The position numbers were made by a program, and so were the translations under genes. The notes below the pieces were generated by a model. It did not search any database. It had not been told where the DNA came from and saw only the letters and a list, made by a program, of their open reading frames with translations. From NCBI GenBank assembly GCA_902728285.1, contig CACVBU010000693.1, positions 518,779 through 582,778 on the forward strand: a DNA stretch of 64,000 bases, written 5' to 3'. This stretch comes from Clytia hemisphaerica. Lineage: Eukaryota; Cnidaria; Hydrozoa; Leptothecata; Clytiidae. Below, piece after piece: positions 1 through 13,539 of the stretch (position 1 is the first letter of the stretch; each line of letters starts with the position of its first letter).

Positions 1-2888
1 GTAAAGACAGTTTCTCCACAAATGAAATGAAAAAAGAAAGCTTTTCAACTAGTCTAACTGTGAATGAAATGAAAAACTCGAGTGCTTCTATTGCAATAAA
101 CTCGCAACAATCAAAGGAGCATGAAAAAGTTGACGATGTTCAGAGCTCTCGTTTTGAAAATGATACATTCTTAACTGAGTTATTATCAGAAAGTAAGAAA
201 ATCAAGGCTTTGGCTGAACAAATTTTTACCAGTGCAAATATCGACAAATATCAATCCATGGAGGAGTTATCTCAGCACGAAGAAATCTTAAAACCAACAA
301 GATCACAATCGGTAGATAATATATCTTCAGAGACTCCAGCAAAGTTCAATAAAATGGGTGTCAGTTACAATCCAGCAGAAGTAAAACCTCCATTAAGAGA
401 ATGTAACTGTCAGTGTGATATTTGTAAATCCAAAAAGATTTTACCGCCACCTTCACGATATGATACAATACTGAGAAACTCTAACAAACAACAAAGTATG
501 CTGAATACAAACAACGAACAATATGAAAGTCAATATAAAGAAACAGAGAACTTGAAAACTCAATATGGTACTTTTGAAGGCCCTAGAAGGTTACCCCCAC
601 AGCCTGACAGTATAAGGGATTCTACTAAACATAATAGACCTTTAATAGGAGATAGCCTCCATCTTCGGACTATGCCTACTTTACCAGGCCCTTCTCCTGA
701 AGGTAAAAAAGCTGATTGGAGTGAAGCTTCTAAACTAGAATTACCTGAAAAATATGCAGACTTCTATTGCTGTCATGAAAAAGAAGAGCAAACTTCTAAG
801 CTAGAATTGCCTCGTAGATATGAAGAATATAGATATTTCAACGAGCAAGGAGATAGAGAGGAGTATTTTGATTGTTTGATACGAAATGAACAGAAAAATG
901 ATCCTCGTGCTTCTGAATATGAGAAATATAATGGCCAGGAGATTTACTATTGTTGCGCAAGCGAGGACTCTGATCAAAATGATATCGGTAACATTCAAGA
1001 AGTGATGAAATTGCCACACCCACCGCCTAAACAACAACAACAACAAAATCTTGAGGAATCACATGACCGTTACTATGACAACCGACCACGTGACGTATCG
1101 TTCGTGATGACGAGGAGGGGACAAAGAAACGTGTACCGTGAAGTGGAGTTCCTTCGTGAAAGATGCAGCGAATTAATCCAAAAATTAAAGGTAAGGTCAA
1201 ACAGTTTATTGGCTTTTCTGGAAAGACAGTGCAAACCCTGTTTTGGAGGTTATTCCCTGTTCAAAGTGAATAAGATTTAGAATACGGTAGAATTCTGTAG
1301 GGGTATGGAAAAATTCCTTCGAAAATAATCTGAAATTCAAAGTTGTTATTTGACTATATCCAAGGCTATATCGTATATAAAATCTGGAATTCCAGAGGCG
1401 TTCGAATTTAAAAGTGCATTGGATTCGAGAGAGACACATTATTTTTCAGTTTGAATTTTAAGGGGACATAGATAAAAGGTCAAACCTCCTTGAACAAGGG
1501 GTACACGTTTTTTTCTGGAAAAGCCTACTTGCGAGATTAAACAAGAAGCTTTTTCTTGTGTAAACGAATATCATTGCCCGACAAAAAGTTTCATTGATAA
1601 ACGAAGGTCTGAAGAATTGACCCGTATTGTTGTAGCCTGTTTCTTTCTTCTTAACTTTGGCTTGTCATTTTTACTAGACTTGTGCTAGTTGTTAAAAAAG
1701 TTGACCATAACTCAGATTAGATAGACGCTGCAAATGTTATTATGCATGGGAACCGACTCCTGAAACTGTTTCTGTTTTTTTCGTATATGTGTCCTGAAGA
1801 GTACTGAAGAAAATGCAGTAGTTGTTATTTTTTTCTTGATGGTATGAAACGCTCCCTCGGTTGAGCACTCTTATAAACATTTACACGCTTTTTTTTTTTA
1901 TAAGAATGGTGTAAATCCATTTCATCATGGATTAACTTTTTTGGGAAAATCATCCTAAAATATTCTTACAACATTCTTAGGTTATGATCCTAATTGACAA
2001 TTTATAGTTTTAAATGGTCTAAAAATGGCATTCTTAGCTTGAGTAGCAAAATTTTATAATGGTCATATTCTTAGCATATTCTTAATTTTTTGGCCATTTT
2101 CATCATGGACATTCTTATAAAGTGTATTCTTATAAAAAAAAAGCGTGTAAGCTGAGCAACTTGATATATGTCCTAGAAATTGAAGTCATTCTCTAGTAGC
2201 TGTCAGATCAAAATTGGTAGTAGATTCTCATTCGGCTTATATTCGAAATCTTTAGTAATTTAAATAAAAAGTTGTACCCTTGGGCGCTGTGTTGACTATC
2301 CCAAGTCTAATCTTGGTCATTAGAATTGAAAGAAAGTAGAAACTTCTTAGTTCAAACTTATCGACCCTATAACTGAAAATTATTGCGTTATTTTTAAGCC
2401 TACGCAAATCTTTAGTAGACGTGCTAATGTGTGAAAATGTACGATTCGGACCACAATGGGCTCTGATCCTGACCCTGACCCTTAAGGAAACTAAATTTTG
2501 TGATCCTTAGCTAATTATTTACGCTTAGAGCAATTCTTTAAGAATTAGGTTCTTTAGAGTTTCTATTTAAGTTTTTTTCTCCTCTTTCCTGGAAGTGGCG
2601 TAAAAGGTTGAAATGTACAAAGCAAAGAGTTAGACAATGTTAGATTCAGTCCCCTAAATGATTACATACATAGTCTAGTTCAAGAAAGAGGCTACGCTTA
2701 TCAAATTCATTGAAATTCACTCTATAGTTGCAACTGGATTCGCTGCATTATTTGCATAAATAACCGTTTTTGGTTTTCAGTTTTTCGTACAAATTATGGA
2801 TGGGATTTTGTCATCATCAAATATTGAAGATGTAAACAATATACTCCAGGTGGATGCTGGCAAACCTCCAAACCGATTGCTCATTTGA
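1..2888 (+). CDS. Unrecognised protein, 3' part of gene (5' end outside window)
   Basis: The frame is open from the left edge, so the 5' end is missing. A first visible exon ends at 1,190 before GTAAGG (phase 0). A plausible last exon runs 2,781-2,888 after TTTTCAG, stays in frame and ends in TGA. AATAAA follows at 2,926-2,931. If the exon is not spliced, the frame stops at 1,280 instead. The protein is hydrophilic. It has a short Cys cluster (CNCQCDICKSKK), Pro-rich patches and two imperfect copies of a SKLELP(E/R)(K/R)Y unit near 730-850. The last part of the long exon (LRERCSELIQKLK) looks helical. It shares an S-V-D-(N/D) phosphosite-like motif with the next gene's N-terminus, but a separate poly(A) signal and an in-frame stop before the next ATG argue for two genes. 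I do not recognise the family and infer no function. Confidence 0.6.
1883..2148. mobile_element. MITE with long TIRs, Tc1/mariner-like (TA-flanked)
   Basis: Inverted repeats CACGCTTTTTTTTT-ATAAGAAT (from 1,883) and ATTCTTATAAAAA...GCGTG (to 2,148) bracket an AT-rich, non-coding core with repeated ATTCTTA words. A TA dinucleotide lies on each outer side, as expected for Tc1/mariner target sites. It lies in the last intron of the first gene. No transposase is visible. Confidence 0.7.
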
Positions 2889-2925
2889 AATGAAAAATTA
2901 ACTGGCTAATGAATCATTAACTAAT

Positions 2926-2931
2926 AATAAA
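2926..2931 (+). terminator. Poly(A) signal AATAAA
   Basis: The canonical hexamer lies 38 bp after the proposed TGA of the first gene and supports its ending before the RIM-BP gene begins. Confidence 0.5.
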
Positions 2932-3593
2932 ATGACATATGATCAAAAAAGTTAAAAACAGATTTTATTGTTTCTTATTATTGATGAGGACAATTTGTAT
3001 GGTGCCATTATCATTGGTTGCTAGGTAACAAACTTATTAAAAATTCTTCCAAAATTGAACAAAATTGATACATTAATGGAACAGTTACAGGGTCACTTTG
3101 TACCGTGCATATAGAATTTCGCATAAATTATGCAGAAGCGACCTTGATTGATTAATTATGCATTCGATTGTGAAAGTTACGAGGGCGATCTGATTGTTCG
3201 ATTGACCAACCCTATTCGTTCATTTTGAACTGGAAAAGAATTGATATTCATTGAATGAATAGTTGCTCTTGAAATCAAAAGAAATTTTGACGAACGCTAT
3301 TTTCTGTTTATACCATTCAAACTCGATTTCAGGCTTCTTGCAAGTTGCTTACCTCGCTCTGTGATTTTTTTTTGCTGCAGAATTTCTTGTTGTTGTTGTT
3401 ACATTGTAATATTATCGTAGTAAAGCAAAGTCAAGGGACTAGAGAAAAGACTTTGGGTGGAAGTGTTATCGTGGGCGAAAACATTATCGAAGATCCTCAA
3501 ACAAGTCTAGAGGACTTTTACCAGAAATTGTTATTTTGACATTCAACTGACATACGAATTATTTCAATGTCGTTGTAAACTAAAATCGAAAAA

Positions 3594-6500
3594 ATGACGA
3601 GTCGTATGTACACTAGTGGAGGGACCACAAGTGATTTCAAATCGTCGTATAGAGGAACCACTACGAGTGGAGTCGGAGCTACAAGCTCATCAAAAAAGTT
3701 AGCAAGTTACTCACGGAGCAGATCTGTCGACGATGTATCTAGAGTTGGTGGCGGTGCTGAGACATCTAAAACTTTTATAAGTAGCGCTGATCGACGATCG
3801 AAAACGTTATCTAGTGGTGGCGTTGCTGGTTATAAAAGCTATGATACCGGTGTTACAAGCAGTAGCGTTACACGGAAAGGCGGAAGCCTGCGCCAGGGAG
3901 ATAGAAGCCTTACACAGAGTGGTGGATGTGCAATACGAGGTCGTGACACCGAGGTATGTACGGGTGGAGTGAGCAAGGGCTCTGATGGTCGTTTAATCAT
4001 GGAGGAAGGTGGCGTGGATCGAAGAAGCAGTCGGAACCAGTATCGAATCGTAGGACGTATCACTCGCACACCGTCACCATCAGCTGATTTGAGATATAAA
4101 TCATCAACTTCCAAAGGCGTTGGTCATTCCTCTTATGGCGTGAGTGCTGGAGGTGGCTCACGAAATATTGACCACAGCAGAGATACTACTACAAACATAA
4201 CTAAAGAGTACAACTTTGATAGTCGTAGAGATCATCGCGTTGGTGGATACTCTCACGAGACAGATCGAGGACGATTGATCAAAGATGGGATCGCCATCCT
4301 TGGAGGTAGCTCAAGAGGATACCGCGATGGGGGTGCTGATGCCCATGGAACATCAGGTAGCAGAGGAGTAGGAAGTGGTGACTTTCGACCCTCCAGAGGT
4401 GGCCTTGACCATGGCCTAGGCAGCAGTGGTGTCGGAGGCCGAGGAGGGATGAACCTTCCAGCTACTGGTCTTGATACAAACCCGATACGTGGTCATTCTT
4501 TTGATGTTGGAGGTGGCTATCCTGATGGTGGGAGAGACCCTCTTGGAAGGGATGGTTTCCCTGGAGGTAGGGATGGTTTCCCCGGAGGAAGAGATGGTTA
4601 CCCTGGAGGAAGAGGAAGGCGACCTATGGCAGGAGGGGGTGGTAGTGGTGGTGGTGGTGGATTGCAGCTACCGTTTGTCAGTGGTGGTGCTGGAGGCGAT
4701 CCTACTGGACGAAGGCCTTACGGTAGGGACGACCCTATCGGCCGACATGCCCCTGTTGGTTGTAGGGGCCCCGGTGGGATTGGTGGTGGACCTGGTTACC
4801 AACCAGGACGCCATACATCACCTGAAAGAAGTTTTGATGCTGGGCCGAGTAGAAACAGAGGGACAAGCATCCCTCGAAGACAACGTCCACGTGGTCGATC
4901 GGTGTCTGATCGTAAAGGTTACCGACCATCTGTTAGACGTAGCCGAAGTATGAATGATTTGTTGAGGAGTCCTTCGCCAAACAAACGTGGTGGTGGTGGA
5001 GGTGGTGGTGGTGGAGGCGGTGGGACCTTCGACCTGATGAACGATTCATTCCCTGTTTGCAAACGATTTCCAAATTGCAGTGTTTGTGCCATCGATATCC
5101 CTGCACCAAATCAAAACGTACGTTAGTCTATGATATGTGATGACTATTAGGTTTTAAATAGTTAGTCTTAAAAAAAGTAATCAAAAACATGAATATTTCA
5201 AAGACAAAGAAATTAAAAGTTTTAAAATTTGACATTGTTATAGTAGAATTCAAGTCCTCTTTTACGAAAAAAGTTTTGAAAATTTTCTTTGGAATGCTTG
5301 TTGGAAACTTGAGTTAATTTTCAGCTTCTCTTTTGATTCTGCAGAACAAAGAGACGTTGTTGATGTCCATCGATGATAAAGGAGATGACGATTTGTTGGT
5401 AAGATTCATTCCATTACATTCAGGGATTCTATGAAGATCTTTACTTCCGCCCTTTCTGAAGGTGGACTTTTGAAGATCACCTCCCTAATATCATCAAAGG
5501 TTTCTTCATGTTTATATATATTTTTGATTGATGCACAAAAGAGAATTTCTTAGGCAGTACCAATAGTGGAGGCTGATATAAGTCATCAAAGAAGCTCTTT
5601 CTATTTTCCTAAAGCAGTGTTCAGGCCCGGCGGAAGCGGGGAGGCTGGAGAGGCTTCCACTTTTGAGCAAATGAGAATCTTTTTTCAAATTCCTAGCGAA
5701 TTTTATCTCATTTCGAGCCCTCAGCCTCCCCCACCTTTATGGTTGTTCCGCTGGGCCTGGTGTTCGAGTTATGACATTTTCTGAATCTCTTTCCAGATTG
5801 AGAAGAAGGACAAGGAGATCCAACTTCAAACAGAATCCATTTCTCAAATCACTCAAATGTTACAAAAAACCAAGAAAGAATTAGAAGTCAAGGTAAAAAA
5901 CTTTCATAACATATGTAAATTCTATGACATACAAAATATCGCTTGTTTGATTATCTCAGTTCGAAATATTCCAAAGTATAAAAATAAATATAATTTTTAT
6001 CTAAATTTATTTCGTTTCAGTCGGTTGAAGTCAAACGTAAAGACGTTGAGGTAAGGTTCTATTCCATTGATACGTATTTACCATCCCCATTTCTCTCAAT
6101 TCCTTATGCGCCCTTTAGTATCACCAAAGTTTTAATCTCAAATGGACCCTATGCAAATGGTCTATTCCAGCAATGGATGTAAATTCATATATCTAACTTT
6201 TTAAGGAGATTATCAAGTTGATAATCATGTGACCCTATTAGATATTTGGGGTATTTTCTATGACATCCATTTCTTTGATATTTTTGCTTTCTTGATAACA
6301 GAATTCATATAAATTTGTCTAACTTGCCTGCGTCTTTCTAGATCACGCATCTTCGCACAGAATTGAAACGAATTGTCGAGAAGAAGAAAGTTCTGGAACA
6401 TTCCAATTCTGAGAACCAAGTCACATTAACAAAACTCGATTCAGTCGAGATGAGATTACGACAAATGAGCGAACGAAATGATGTTTTGATAATTGAGAAT

Positions 6501-9500
6501 AAAGAACTTATCGAAAGAGTGAGTTTGAAAAATATTTTATATAATAATCCTGAGAATCAGATGAGGATATAACTTAAAAACTGCAGGAAATTATCATGCT
6601 TAATTTTAATAGGTCTTCACAGGAAAAATATCATTGAGTTGTGGCTCTATTCCTTGCATACCATAATCAAAGTCCGTTCGCATTAAGTGTGCACTCCTTT
6701 TTGCTACCATGTGGAGACCAGTCTAAAGGGAGTTTACCTAATGACACTTACATGGTTTCTACATGGAAATTTAAATCTTGATAACGCGGCAAAATCAAAT
6801 CATCACACTTTTACAATTTAGGTTACCTTACTCAAGTATTCATTCCTCTATCTTGATTTTAAAATTAGGCCATTGTCATGGTGTCTGCCCGAACATAATC
6901 TGAATTAATGGTATTTTCCCGTCTTCTCATTTTAGATCAAGCAAACGGAGATCTCAGAACAAGAATTCAGCATTTTAGAACAAAACGTGTACGAACTTCA
7001 AATGCAACTTCGCGACATGGAAGATGTCGAAGTTCACAGAGACGAACTTCTACAGAAGATCCATTCTATTAAGAAACAGAGGGATGAATTTTTAGCCAAA
7101 GGAAAGATGGTCGAAGAAGAGAGAAATGAATTCTCGAAGAGTAATAAAACTCTGGAACAATATCTTATTGAATGGAAACGCAAAACGCAGGAATTTAAGC
7201 AGACTAACTCCTCACTCAAACAAAGGGTAAAACGAATTTTTTTTTATTAGAAAAAAAAATTTTGAAACTTGAGTGCAAGCTAACCTACCAATTACATAGC
7301 CTTGGTAATGTCATGTTCATTACAGGACAACAGGCTACTTTTCATGCATATAAACCAAAACCTTCTCTGACTTCTCTGACTTGGTAAACATAACAGAAGA
7401 AGAAAACAGTCTCTACATTCTATTTGATATCGTCACACTTCTAAACTTTCAGTAAAAACCTCAAATTTTTCTTTTAGATCCTTCTACTTGAGAAAGATAA
7501 GAAAGAACTTGAAATCAAGATCGACGAAATCCAATCAGACCGCGTCCGAATGCAGTCTACAATCTTCACATTGGAAACTGAGAGAGAAGATCTAATGGCA
7601 GAGCTTAAAGAAGTTGTCATCGAGAGAAACACATTAGAGCAGAGGTTGGCTGAACTTGAAGATATGCTTGGTGAACACGATCAGCTTGAAGAAGGATTCC
7701 ATAGTTTGAGATTGAAAGTATCAGAGTTGACCAAACAACGAGATGATGCTGAAATTTTGATCCATTCATACAAGGTAAAACAAATAAACATAACGCTCTC
7801 TAATTCGACGTTTTAATATTTGACACGCTATATTACTCCATAATATTAAAAGTCTATTCGTACGCTCCCTTATTCAATGGAAATTCAAGTACCTTTGAAA
7901 ATTGAAATTGAGAGCGTTAACTGTTCTATCAATTTCAAAATAATTTTGACGATAAGTACTTTTCTTTCTTGTATGGTCGATTAATGATACTTTCTCATAA
8001 CCCGTAATACTTTTACTGCAGAACTTGAACTGTTCCAAATTAACTTATTGGAATCTGAAATCTTTTTCTCGTCTCATTACAGACCAAAATACAAAACCTG
8101 AAGAAGTCTATCCGCACTAAAGAAGACACTGTCCTTCAACTCACTCATGATATCCAAGTCATGAAAGTTGCCATCGATCATTGCTCACCTGAAGATATTC
8201 CAAATCTACGATCCTTGAAAGGAATGGGTGGTGTACCCAGTGTGGGTGGAAGTGGCGGTGCGCCCATACCAGGGCGTGGGCGTGAACCAAGTAAAGATCC
8301 AACTGTGGTGAGCTGTATTTCTTAGCAAATTCTTTTATTTTATTCGTATACAATTGTAGATCAGTTTGAGAGGCCTTAGCACGCCAGAACTACTCTACTT
8401 TACAGTAATATTTTTTCTTAGATTCGCTCTAAATAGATGAAATGGATAAGATAATTACATTTTTCAAAATACTTTATTACCCATCGCAAATACTCAGTGG
8501 TTCCAATTTTTTTGCCAGGATTACATATACATAAGTATAAATAAGTAAGGCCATTCAATCATAAGCCAATTTATTCCTTAGATGTTCGATCCAAACATCC
8601 ACGATCTCGAAGGCTCCTCATCACCGGACGATTATGACTTGGTGACCGTCCGAACGAAAGACCATCATCATCACCATCATCATCGGTTATCGCCAAGTGA
8701 TGACTCAGTTCAAGAAGAACACTTGGTGACAACTTCAGCTCCGCGACCACGACGAAGAGGCCCGAGTGGTCGAAGCAGAAATGGTACTTTTGTTTTTATT
8801 ATCTTTTTTTTAATGTTTGTTTTCTGAGTGGTCAGCTGGGGTAAAAGAATTTTCTAAAAGAAGGGGATTTTAGCGAAAAAGTTGGGTTAAAAAGATCTAA
8901 CGTCCAAAACACATACTTAGAAACTAATGCCATCCCGCCAACTCTACAACCCCCCCCCGAGGAATTTGCCTGTCTGACTTCATGTTTCAACGTTTTCAAA
9001 GAAATTGTTTGTTTAACCTGATATTTTACAACCCTCCATCACTAATATATATGGGAATCGTTGGACCATCAGATCAATCGAACCGCTTTTATGGCTTATT
9101 TCCATTATTTTTATAATAGCTAAGAAGTATGTTGCTCTGTTCGATTACGATCCATATAAATCCAGCACATCAGATGCACCAGAAAAAGAATTACGATTGA
9201 GAGAAGGAGATTATATCACAGTCTTTGGAGAAATGGATTCTGATGGATTCTATGAAGCCGAAATCAATGGTAATTCATTGAGTGCTAAAAGCAGTACCTT
9301 ATTAATTTAGCTTCTGTGGCTTTTCTTACTGTATGCTATTAAATCATTTTTTGAAGTGAGTGTCTCTGGCCCTTGGCATTGATTGGAACCAGCATATCCC
9401 TCAGATTCTGAGAAATCAATGGTAGAAAGCACCTCGAAAGCCAAAATTAGCAACTCTGTGCTTCCTTTTCACTGTGTATGTACTTTTTATGAGCAACTCA

Positions 9501-12500
9501 AAACGTCTTGAAATTGTCCAGCACAATAACATTTTCCATCTTCGTTTTTCAATAGGTGTTCGTGGAATGATCCCAGGTATTTATGTCGAAGAACTGACTG
9601 ATACCAACCAAACCACTGATGTAAGTGTTTTCCCTCAAGATTATTAAGAAAATAAGACCATTAGTGACAAAAGAGACTTTAATACAAAATCAAACGATTA
9701 GTGAGCGCAATTTGAAGATTGTTCGAAGATTCGATCCTTCTTTTAAATTGTTTCAATGTGATTTTTCATGGTTTTTTAGAAGAAAGAACCTTTCCTACCA
9801 TTAGATCAATATATTGACAAGATTTAACTTCGCAGAACTTAACTCTAAAATTAATACTAACTCAATTAATTCGTGATTCTTCTTCTACTGGAATTTACTT
9901 GGATCTACTTTTTTCTTCTCCATCATCAGACTGGACATCATCACCACAGACTGTCGCGACGAGACCAGCGTGATCATCAGCAGATCGTGAGTCGGGAACG
10001 AACCTTCATCACACTTTATGATTATGATCCTTACACTATGGGAACTACTGATCGACCTGATCTTCAACTCTCTCTAAAGAAAGGAGAGGTCATCACAGTT
10101 CTGGGTGAAGTGGATATTGAAGGATATTTCACAGCTGTCATCAATGGTAAAGTTTGAAAATGTTTTTTTTCTATATTCTATTTGGCTCTGCTCTCTCGAA
10201 CACGATGTTCAATATACTGTAATGTCAAAAAAAACATACCTACCGCGTTATATGGATTTAATCTTGGTAACTTCTTCACAATTATGGAGTTTAGCTATCT
10301 ATAACTATTTGACATCTTGAAAAAAAATCAACAGTAAATATAGACTAAAGAACTTTCTATTTGGTTTGGTCTGGATAAGTTTCTGTCAACCTTTACCTTG
10401 GCAAGTTTTCCTTAAGAAAATTGTATTAGTAATTGCCTAAGATTTTCTACGTTTTTTTAATCAAATTTCCCGGTTCACACTTTCTTTAGGTCGACGTGGG
10501 TTAGTCCCATCCAACTTTGTTGAAGAATATTCACACTCTTCACATGCTGCGCACAATCATACGAGAGAAGAACATTTCCAAGGCACTGTACAAGTTGATG
10601 GTATTTCTGGTAAAAAACATATAAAATTGAGCTTCCTTCAAGACCATCATGTTGAAGTTTATTTTCCGATTTATAACGACTCTAAAAAAAGCCTAAAATA
10701 TCAAGAATAAACTCCGTTTCACAAGAATAGTACTACAAAAGGAGAGTTCTCTCGGCCCTAGTGACGAAATTGTTGATTTTCTTTTACAAACCTTTTCAAC
10801 GTTCTCGTCTAAAGTTGAACTAGCACTACGGTACAAGACTGTAGCTTTTTAAGTAGAAAAGGCTAGTTTTTGTGAATTGAGTTGCTAAAATTTAAAGAAA
10901 TTAACTAAATCGACTTTAAATCCTTTTTAGGACCGCCATATGCGCCACGTGATTTGAAAGTAAAAAGAGTGGTCACACGCAACGCAGTTTTGTTGAGTTG
11001 GCTTTTACCGTCCATGGATGACCATTACATAAGTAATGGATGCAAAGTCATCGGATATCGAGTAGGTGTTTTGCATTTTTCTCAGCCTTTCGATACATTA
11101 ATGAATGCACAGAAAGGATTCAACCTTCCCGATCTCACTCGTCTGCTTTTTTGCAATGATCGTATGTACTTGTTACAGTGGTGGTCTTCAAATTTGATAG
11201 TAGAAAATAGATAGAAGCGTAATTCAGCAGTCGTTATTGTAATTGCGGATCTCTTTGCCTTCGCTGGCGCTCTCTAATTTGACGTTATACCAAGGACTAC
11301 TACGCCTCATTCTATTCAATAATATAATCATAATATCGAAAGTCACTGTCAATGAGAAGCTCTCATGAAGGACGCACTTCTTTTCGATACGATGTATTTC
11401 CTATGAATTGTTTGAGAGTCAATGTAGTTAGTCTGTTGGTATCTTTAAGGCTTCTTTTTTAATTATAGCTTTGGGTGAATGGTCAAAGAAAACAAGATGT
11501 GACAAACCCATCGTGTAACAAGGCCCTTATTGATGATGTCGATTTAGCAGGACGTGTTGAGTTCAGTATTCAAACGATCGGAGAAAGCGACGTGTGTTCT
11601 GAGAAATGTCACTTCGCGATCACCGGCGCTTTGAGTACTCTTGTAAGTAATGTATATGCTCTTTGGAAACTCATTGAAGGCTTTTCTTCAGGAAATCATC
11701 CTGGATTTTAATCTTTAAATGAAAATGTCATTTGTAATTTTTTTAAATGAAAATGTCATTTGTAATTTTTTTAAATGAATGCTTATTGAGAATTTGGTGT
11801 TTGATTTGTAGCGGGAGAGTTTTATAATGGTTCTGAAAAGATGAAGATGGTAAGCTTACGGTTTACAATTGGTCTGACCTTAAGGAAACTTATTTTGGCG
11901 GGAGCTAATTTGAATTTACCCTGCCATTCGCCAAAAAGATCGGCTCTCGGCAAAAATTAAAAAAGATTGCTGCCTCGCCATGGAAGTCCCTCTCAAATTT
12001 AAAAATAGGATTTTTGCTGCTGACCAAAATGAGCTTCTTAAGGTATTTACCGGTTGCATTCTACTTTTTCAGGAGACAAACGAAACATTGGAGATGGAAG
12101 GTGATCATGATGTGGTAAGAAAATTATACTTTTTTATTTGTTTATATCCAAAGATCGTTTATTACGTTAAAGAAAAGGGTGGCGTTTTCCTATGAACCTT
12201 CCACGGGCTTTCCATAGATATATGTTGCTTCTTTATCATTGACCTTGCATCAGCTCAAAATTATTACTCATGAGTCTCTTTATGAAATGTCGAGGGAGAG
12301 GCTTTTACACCAATTAGCTTACGAATGAATAGACCTTATCGGAGTTTTTGATTTTTCTAAAAAAGCGATGCATTGTGGGATTGTTTCGAGTGTATTACAA
12401 TAGAAATCTCTTAGGAATTCCTCGAGGGAATTCTATTGTAATACACTCGAAACAATCCCAAAATGCATCGCTTTTTTAGAAAAGTCAAAAACTCCGATAA

Positions 12501-13406
12501 GGTCTATTTTGTATTGACACTTACTTATTTACCCAGAAATTCCTTCTTCCTCTTACAGTTTGTAGCATTATATGACTACGACCCCGTGAAGAGTTCACCG
12601 AACCCAAACCCTGCATTGGAATTGTTGTTCCGTGAGGGTGACATGATGATCGTTTATGATAAAAGTCGAAGCGATGGATTCTACTCAGCGAAGGTATAAA
12701 GTAAAAGTTGGCTTTCATTCAATTCAAGTTTTTCGTTGCTAATGTTTAATTGATGCTCAGAATTAATGAATCCCCAAACCAAAGGTGAATCGTTGTTCTT
12801 GATTTTAAAGTTTAGTCTCCCTTTTCACTGACTAAAAATCTTCCAGAACGTTCCTTGTTTTGTGCCTTCAATTGATCCGATACTACTTCATAATCTACAA
12901 AAGCTATTCAACATTTTCTAACATTTAATAACATTTATCTATTTAGATGAACGGCAAGAAAGGACTTGTTCCGTCCAATTTCATCGAACGCGTCAATCGC
13001 CGTTCAACGCACAAGACATCTGCTACGTCATCACGTCATTCGTCATCAATTCGCTCTTCCCGTCACGTGACTAGTCACCATGACTCTGTAAGTGTGAAGG
13101 AATATCTTTTGTAAAAGTTTTTTTGACGACGGAGGTACAGTATTTGGACGAAAAACTTTTGTTGAAAATAGATGGGGATGGCGGAATAATGATATCCTTG
13201 GTAAACTTAAACGCAGAAGGAAACTTTTCGGAAGACTAAAAACGTACTAAGAGATACTCGTTTAGAATACGATAAGGTGCGAATTTTGCTGCCTAGGATT
13301 GGAAAAGTTAACACAGTACCTGAAACCTTTCGTCTTTTTAACTTTTTAGGACAGCAATTCAAGGAAAGTGCAATTTGACTCGAAATCAAGCATCAAAAAG
13401 AAATAG
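3594..13406 (+). CDS. RIMBP: RIM-binding protein (RIM-BP) homologue, 19 coding exons, about 1,375 aa
   Basis: RIM-BPs are scaffolds that link RIM and voltage-gated calcium channels at presynaptic or secretory release sites. Exons read by eye: 3594-5117, 5345-5398, 5797-5892, 6021-6050, 6342-6518, 6936-7226, 7478-7774, 8083-8307, 8582-8783, 9120-9269, 9556-9620, 9930-10146, 10490-10609, 10931-11061, 11469-11642, 12073-12114, 12559-12693, 12947-13087, 13350-13406. All junctions keep frame. An in-frame stop lies just before the ATG. Domains: Gly/Ser/Arg-rich N-terminus (1-508) with GRDGFPG repeats; coiled coil (about 510-870); His-rich stretch; SH3-1 (about 968-1030, ALFDYDP ... DGFYEAEING); SH3-2 (about 1060-1125, LYDYDP ... 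GLVPSNFVEE); one FN3 (about 1152-1250, GYRLWVNGQ); SH3-3 (about 1266-1325, ALYDYDP ... GLVPSNFIERV). The SH3 signatures are typical of RIM-BP. The domain order differs from the vertebrate pattern SH3-FN3x3-SH3-SH3. Confidence 0.88.
4537..4611 (+). repeat. Short in-frame tandem repeat GRDGFPG in RIM-BP exon 1
   Basis: Four near-identical units of about 24 bp encode GRDGFPG/GRDGYPG. They are followed by GGT-rich tracts encoding poly-Gly, and a second poly-Gly tract lies at 4,988-5,025. These collagen-like low-complexity repeats are likely to vary in length. Confidence 0.8.
12330..12507. mobile_element. Foldback MITE with about 74-bp near-perfect arms, TA-flanked (GACCTT family)
   Basis: The left arm starts GACCTTATCGGAGTTTTTGA and its reverse complement ends the element. 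The arms are almost perfectly complementary over about 74 bp around a short loop, and TA lies at both outer edges. It sits in the RIM-BP intron between exons 16 and 17. Related ends occur at 43,909 and 48,456. It would form a strong hairpin in RNA. Confidence 0.85.
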
Positions 13407-13531
13407 ATCACTATGGATTATTTACACGTGTTTTTGAAGGATATGAAGCAAGTTCATGATTAATTGTCATAAATTAGATATTTTTGTATGAGATGGGTTT
13501 ATAGAAAAAGGTGCTGGTCGACGGTTTGGGA

Positions 13532-13537
13532 AATAAA
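13532..13537 (+). terminator. Poly(A) signal AATAAA of the RIM-BP gene
   Basis: The canonical hexamer lies about 126 bp after the RIM-BP stop codon. Confidence 0.55.
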
Positions 13538-13539
13538 CA

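Noticed and set aside
3345-3539. 64-codon open frame upstream of RIM-BP
   Set aside because: Hydrophobic start and polar end with no motif; it most likely lies in the 5' UTR or promoter of RIM-BP. An in-frame stop separates the true ATG from upstream sequence.
11813-11853. Extra small RIM-BP exon between exons 15 and 16
   Set aside because: AG and GT borders exist, but the required frame meets a TGA.
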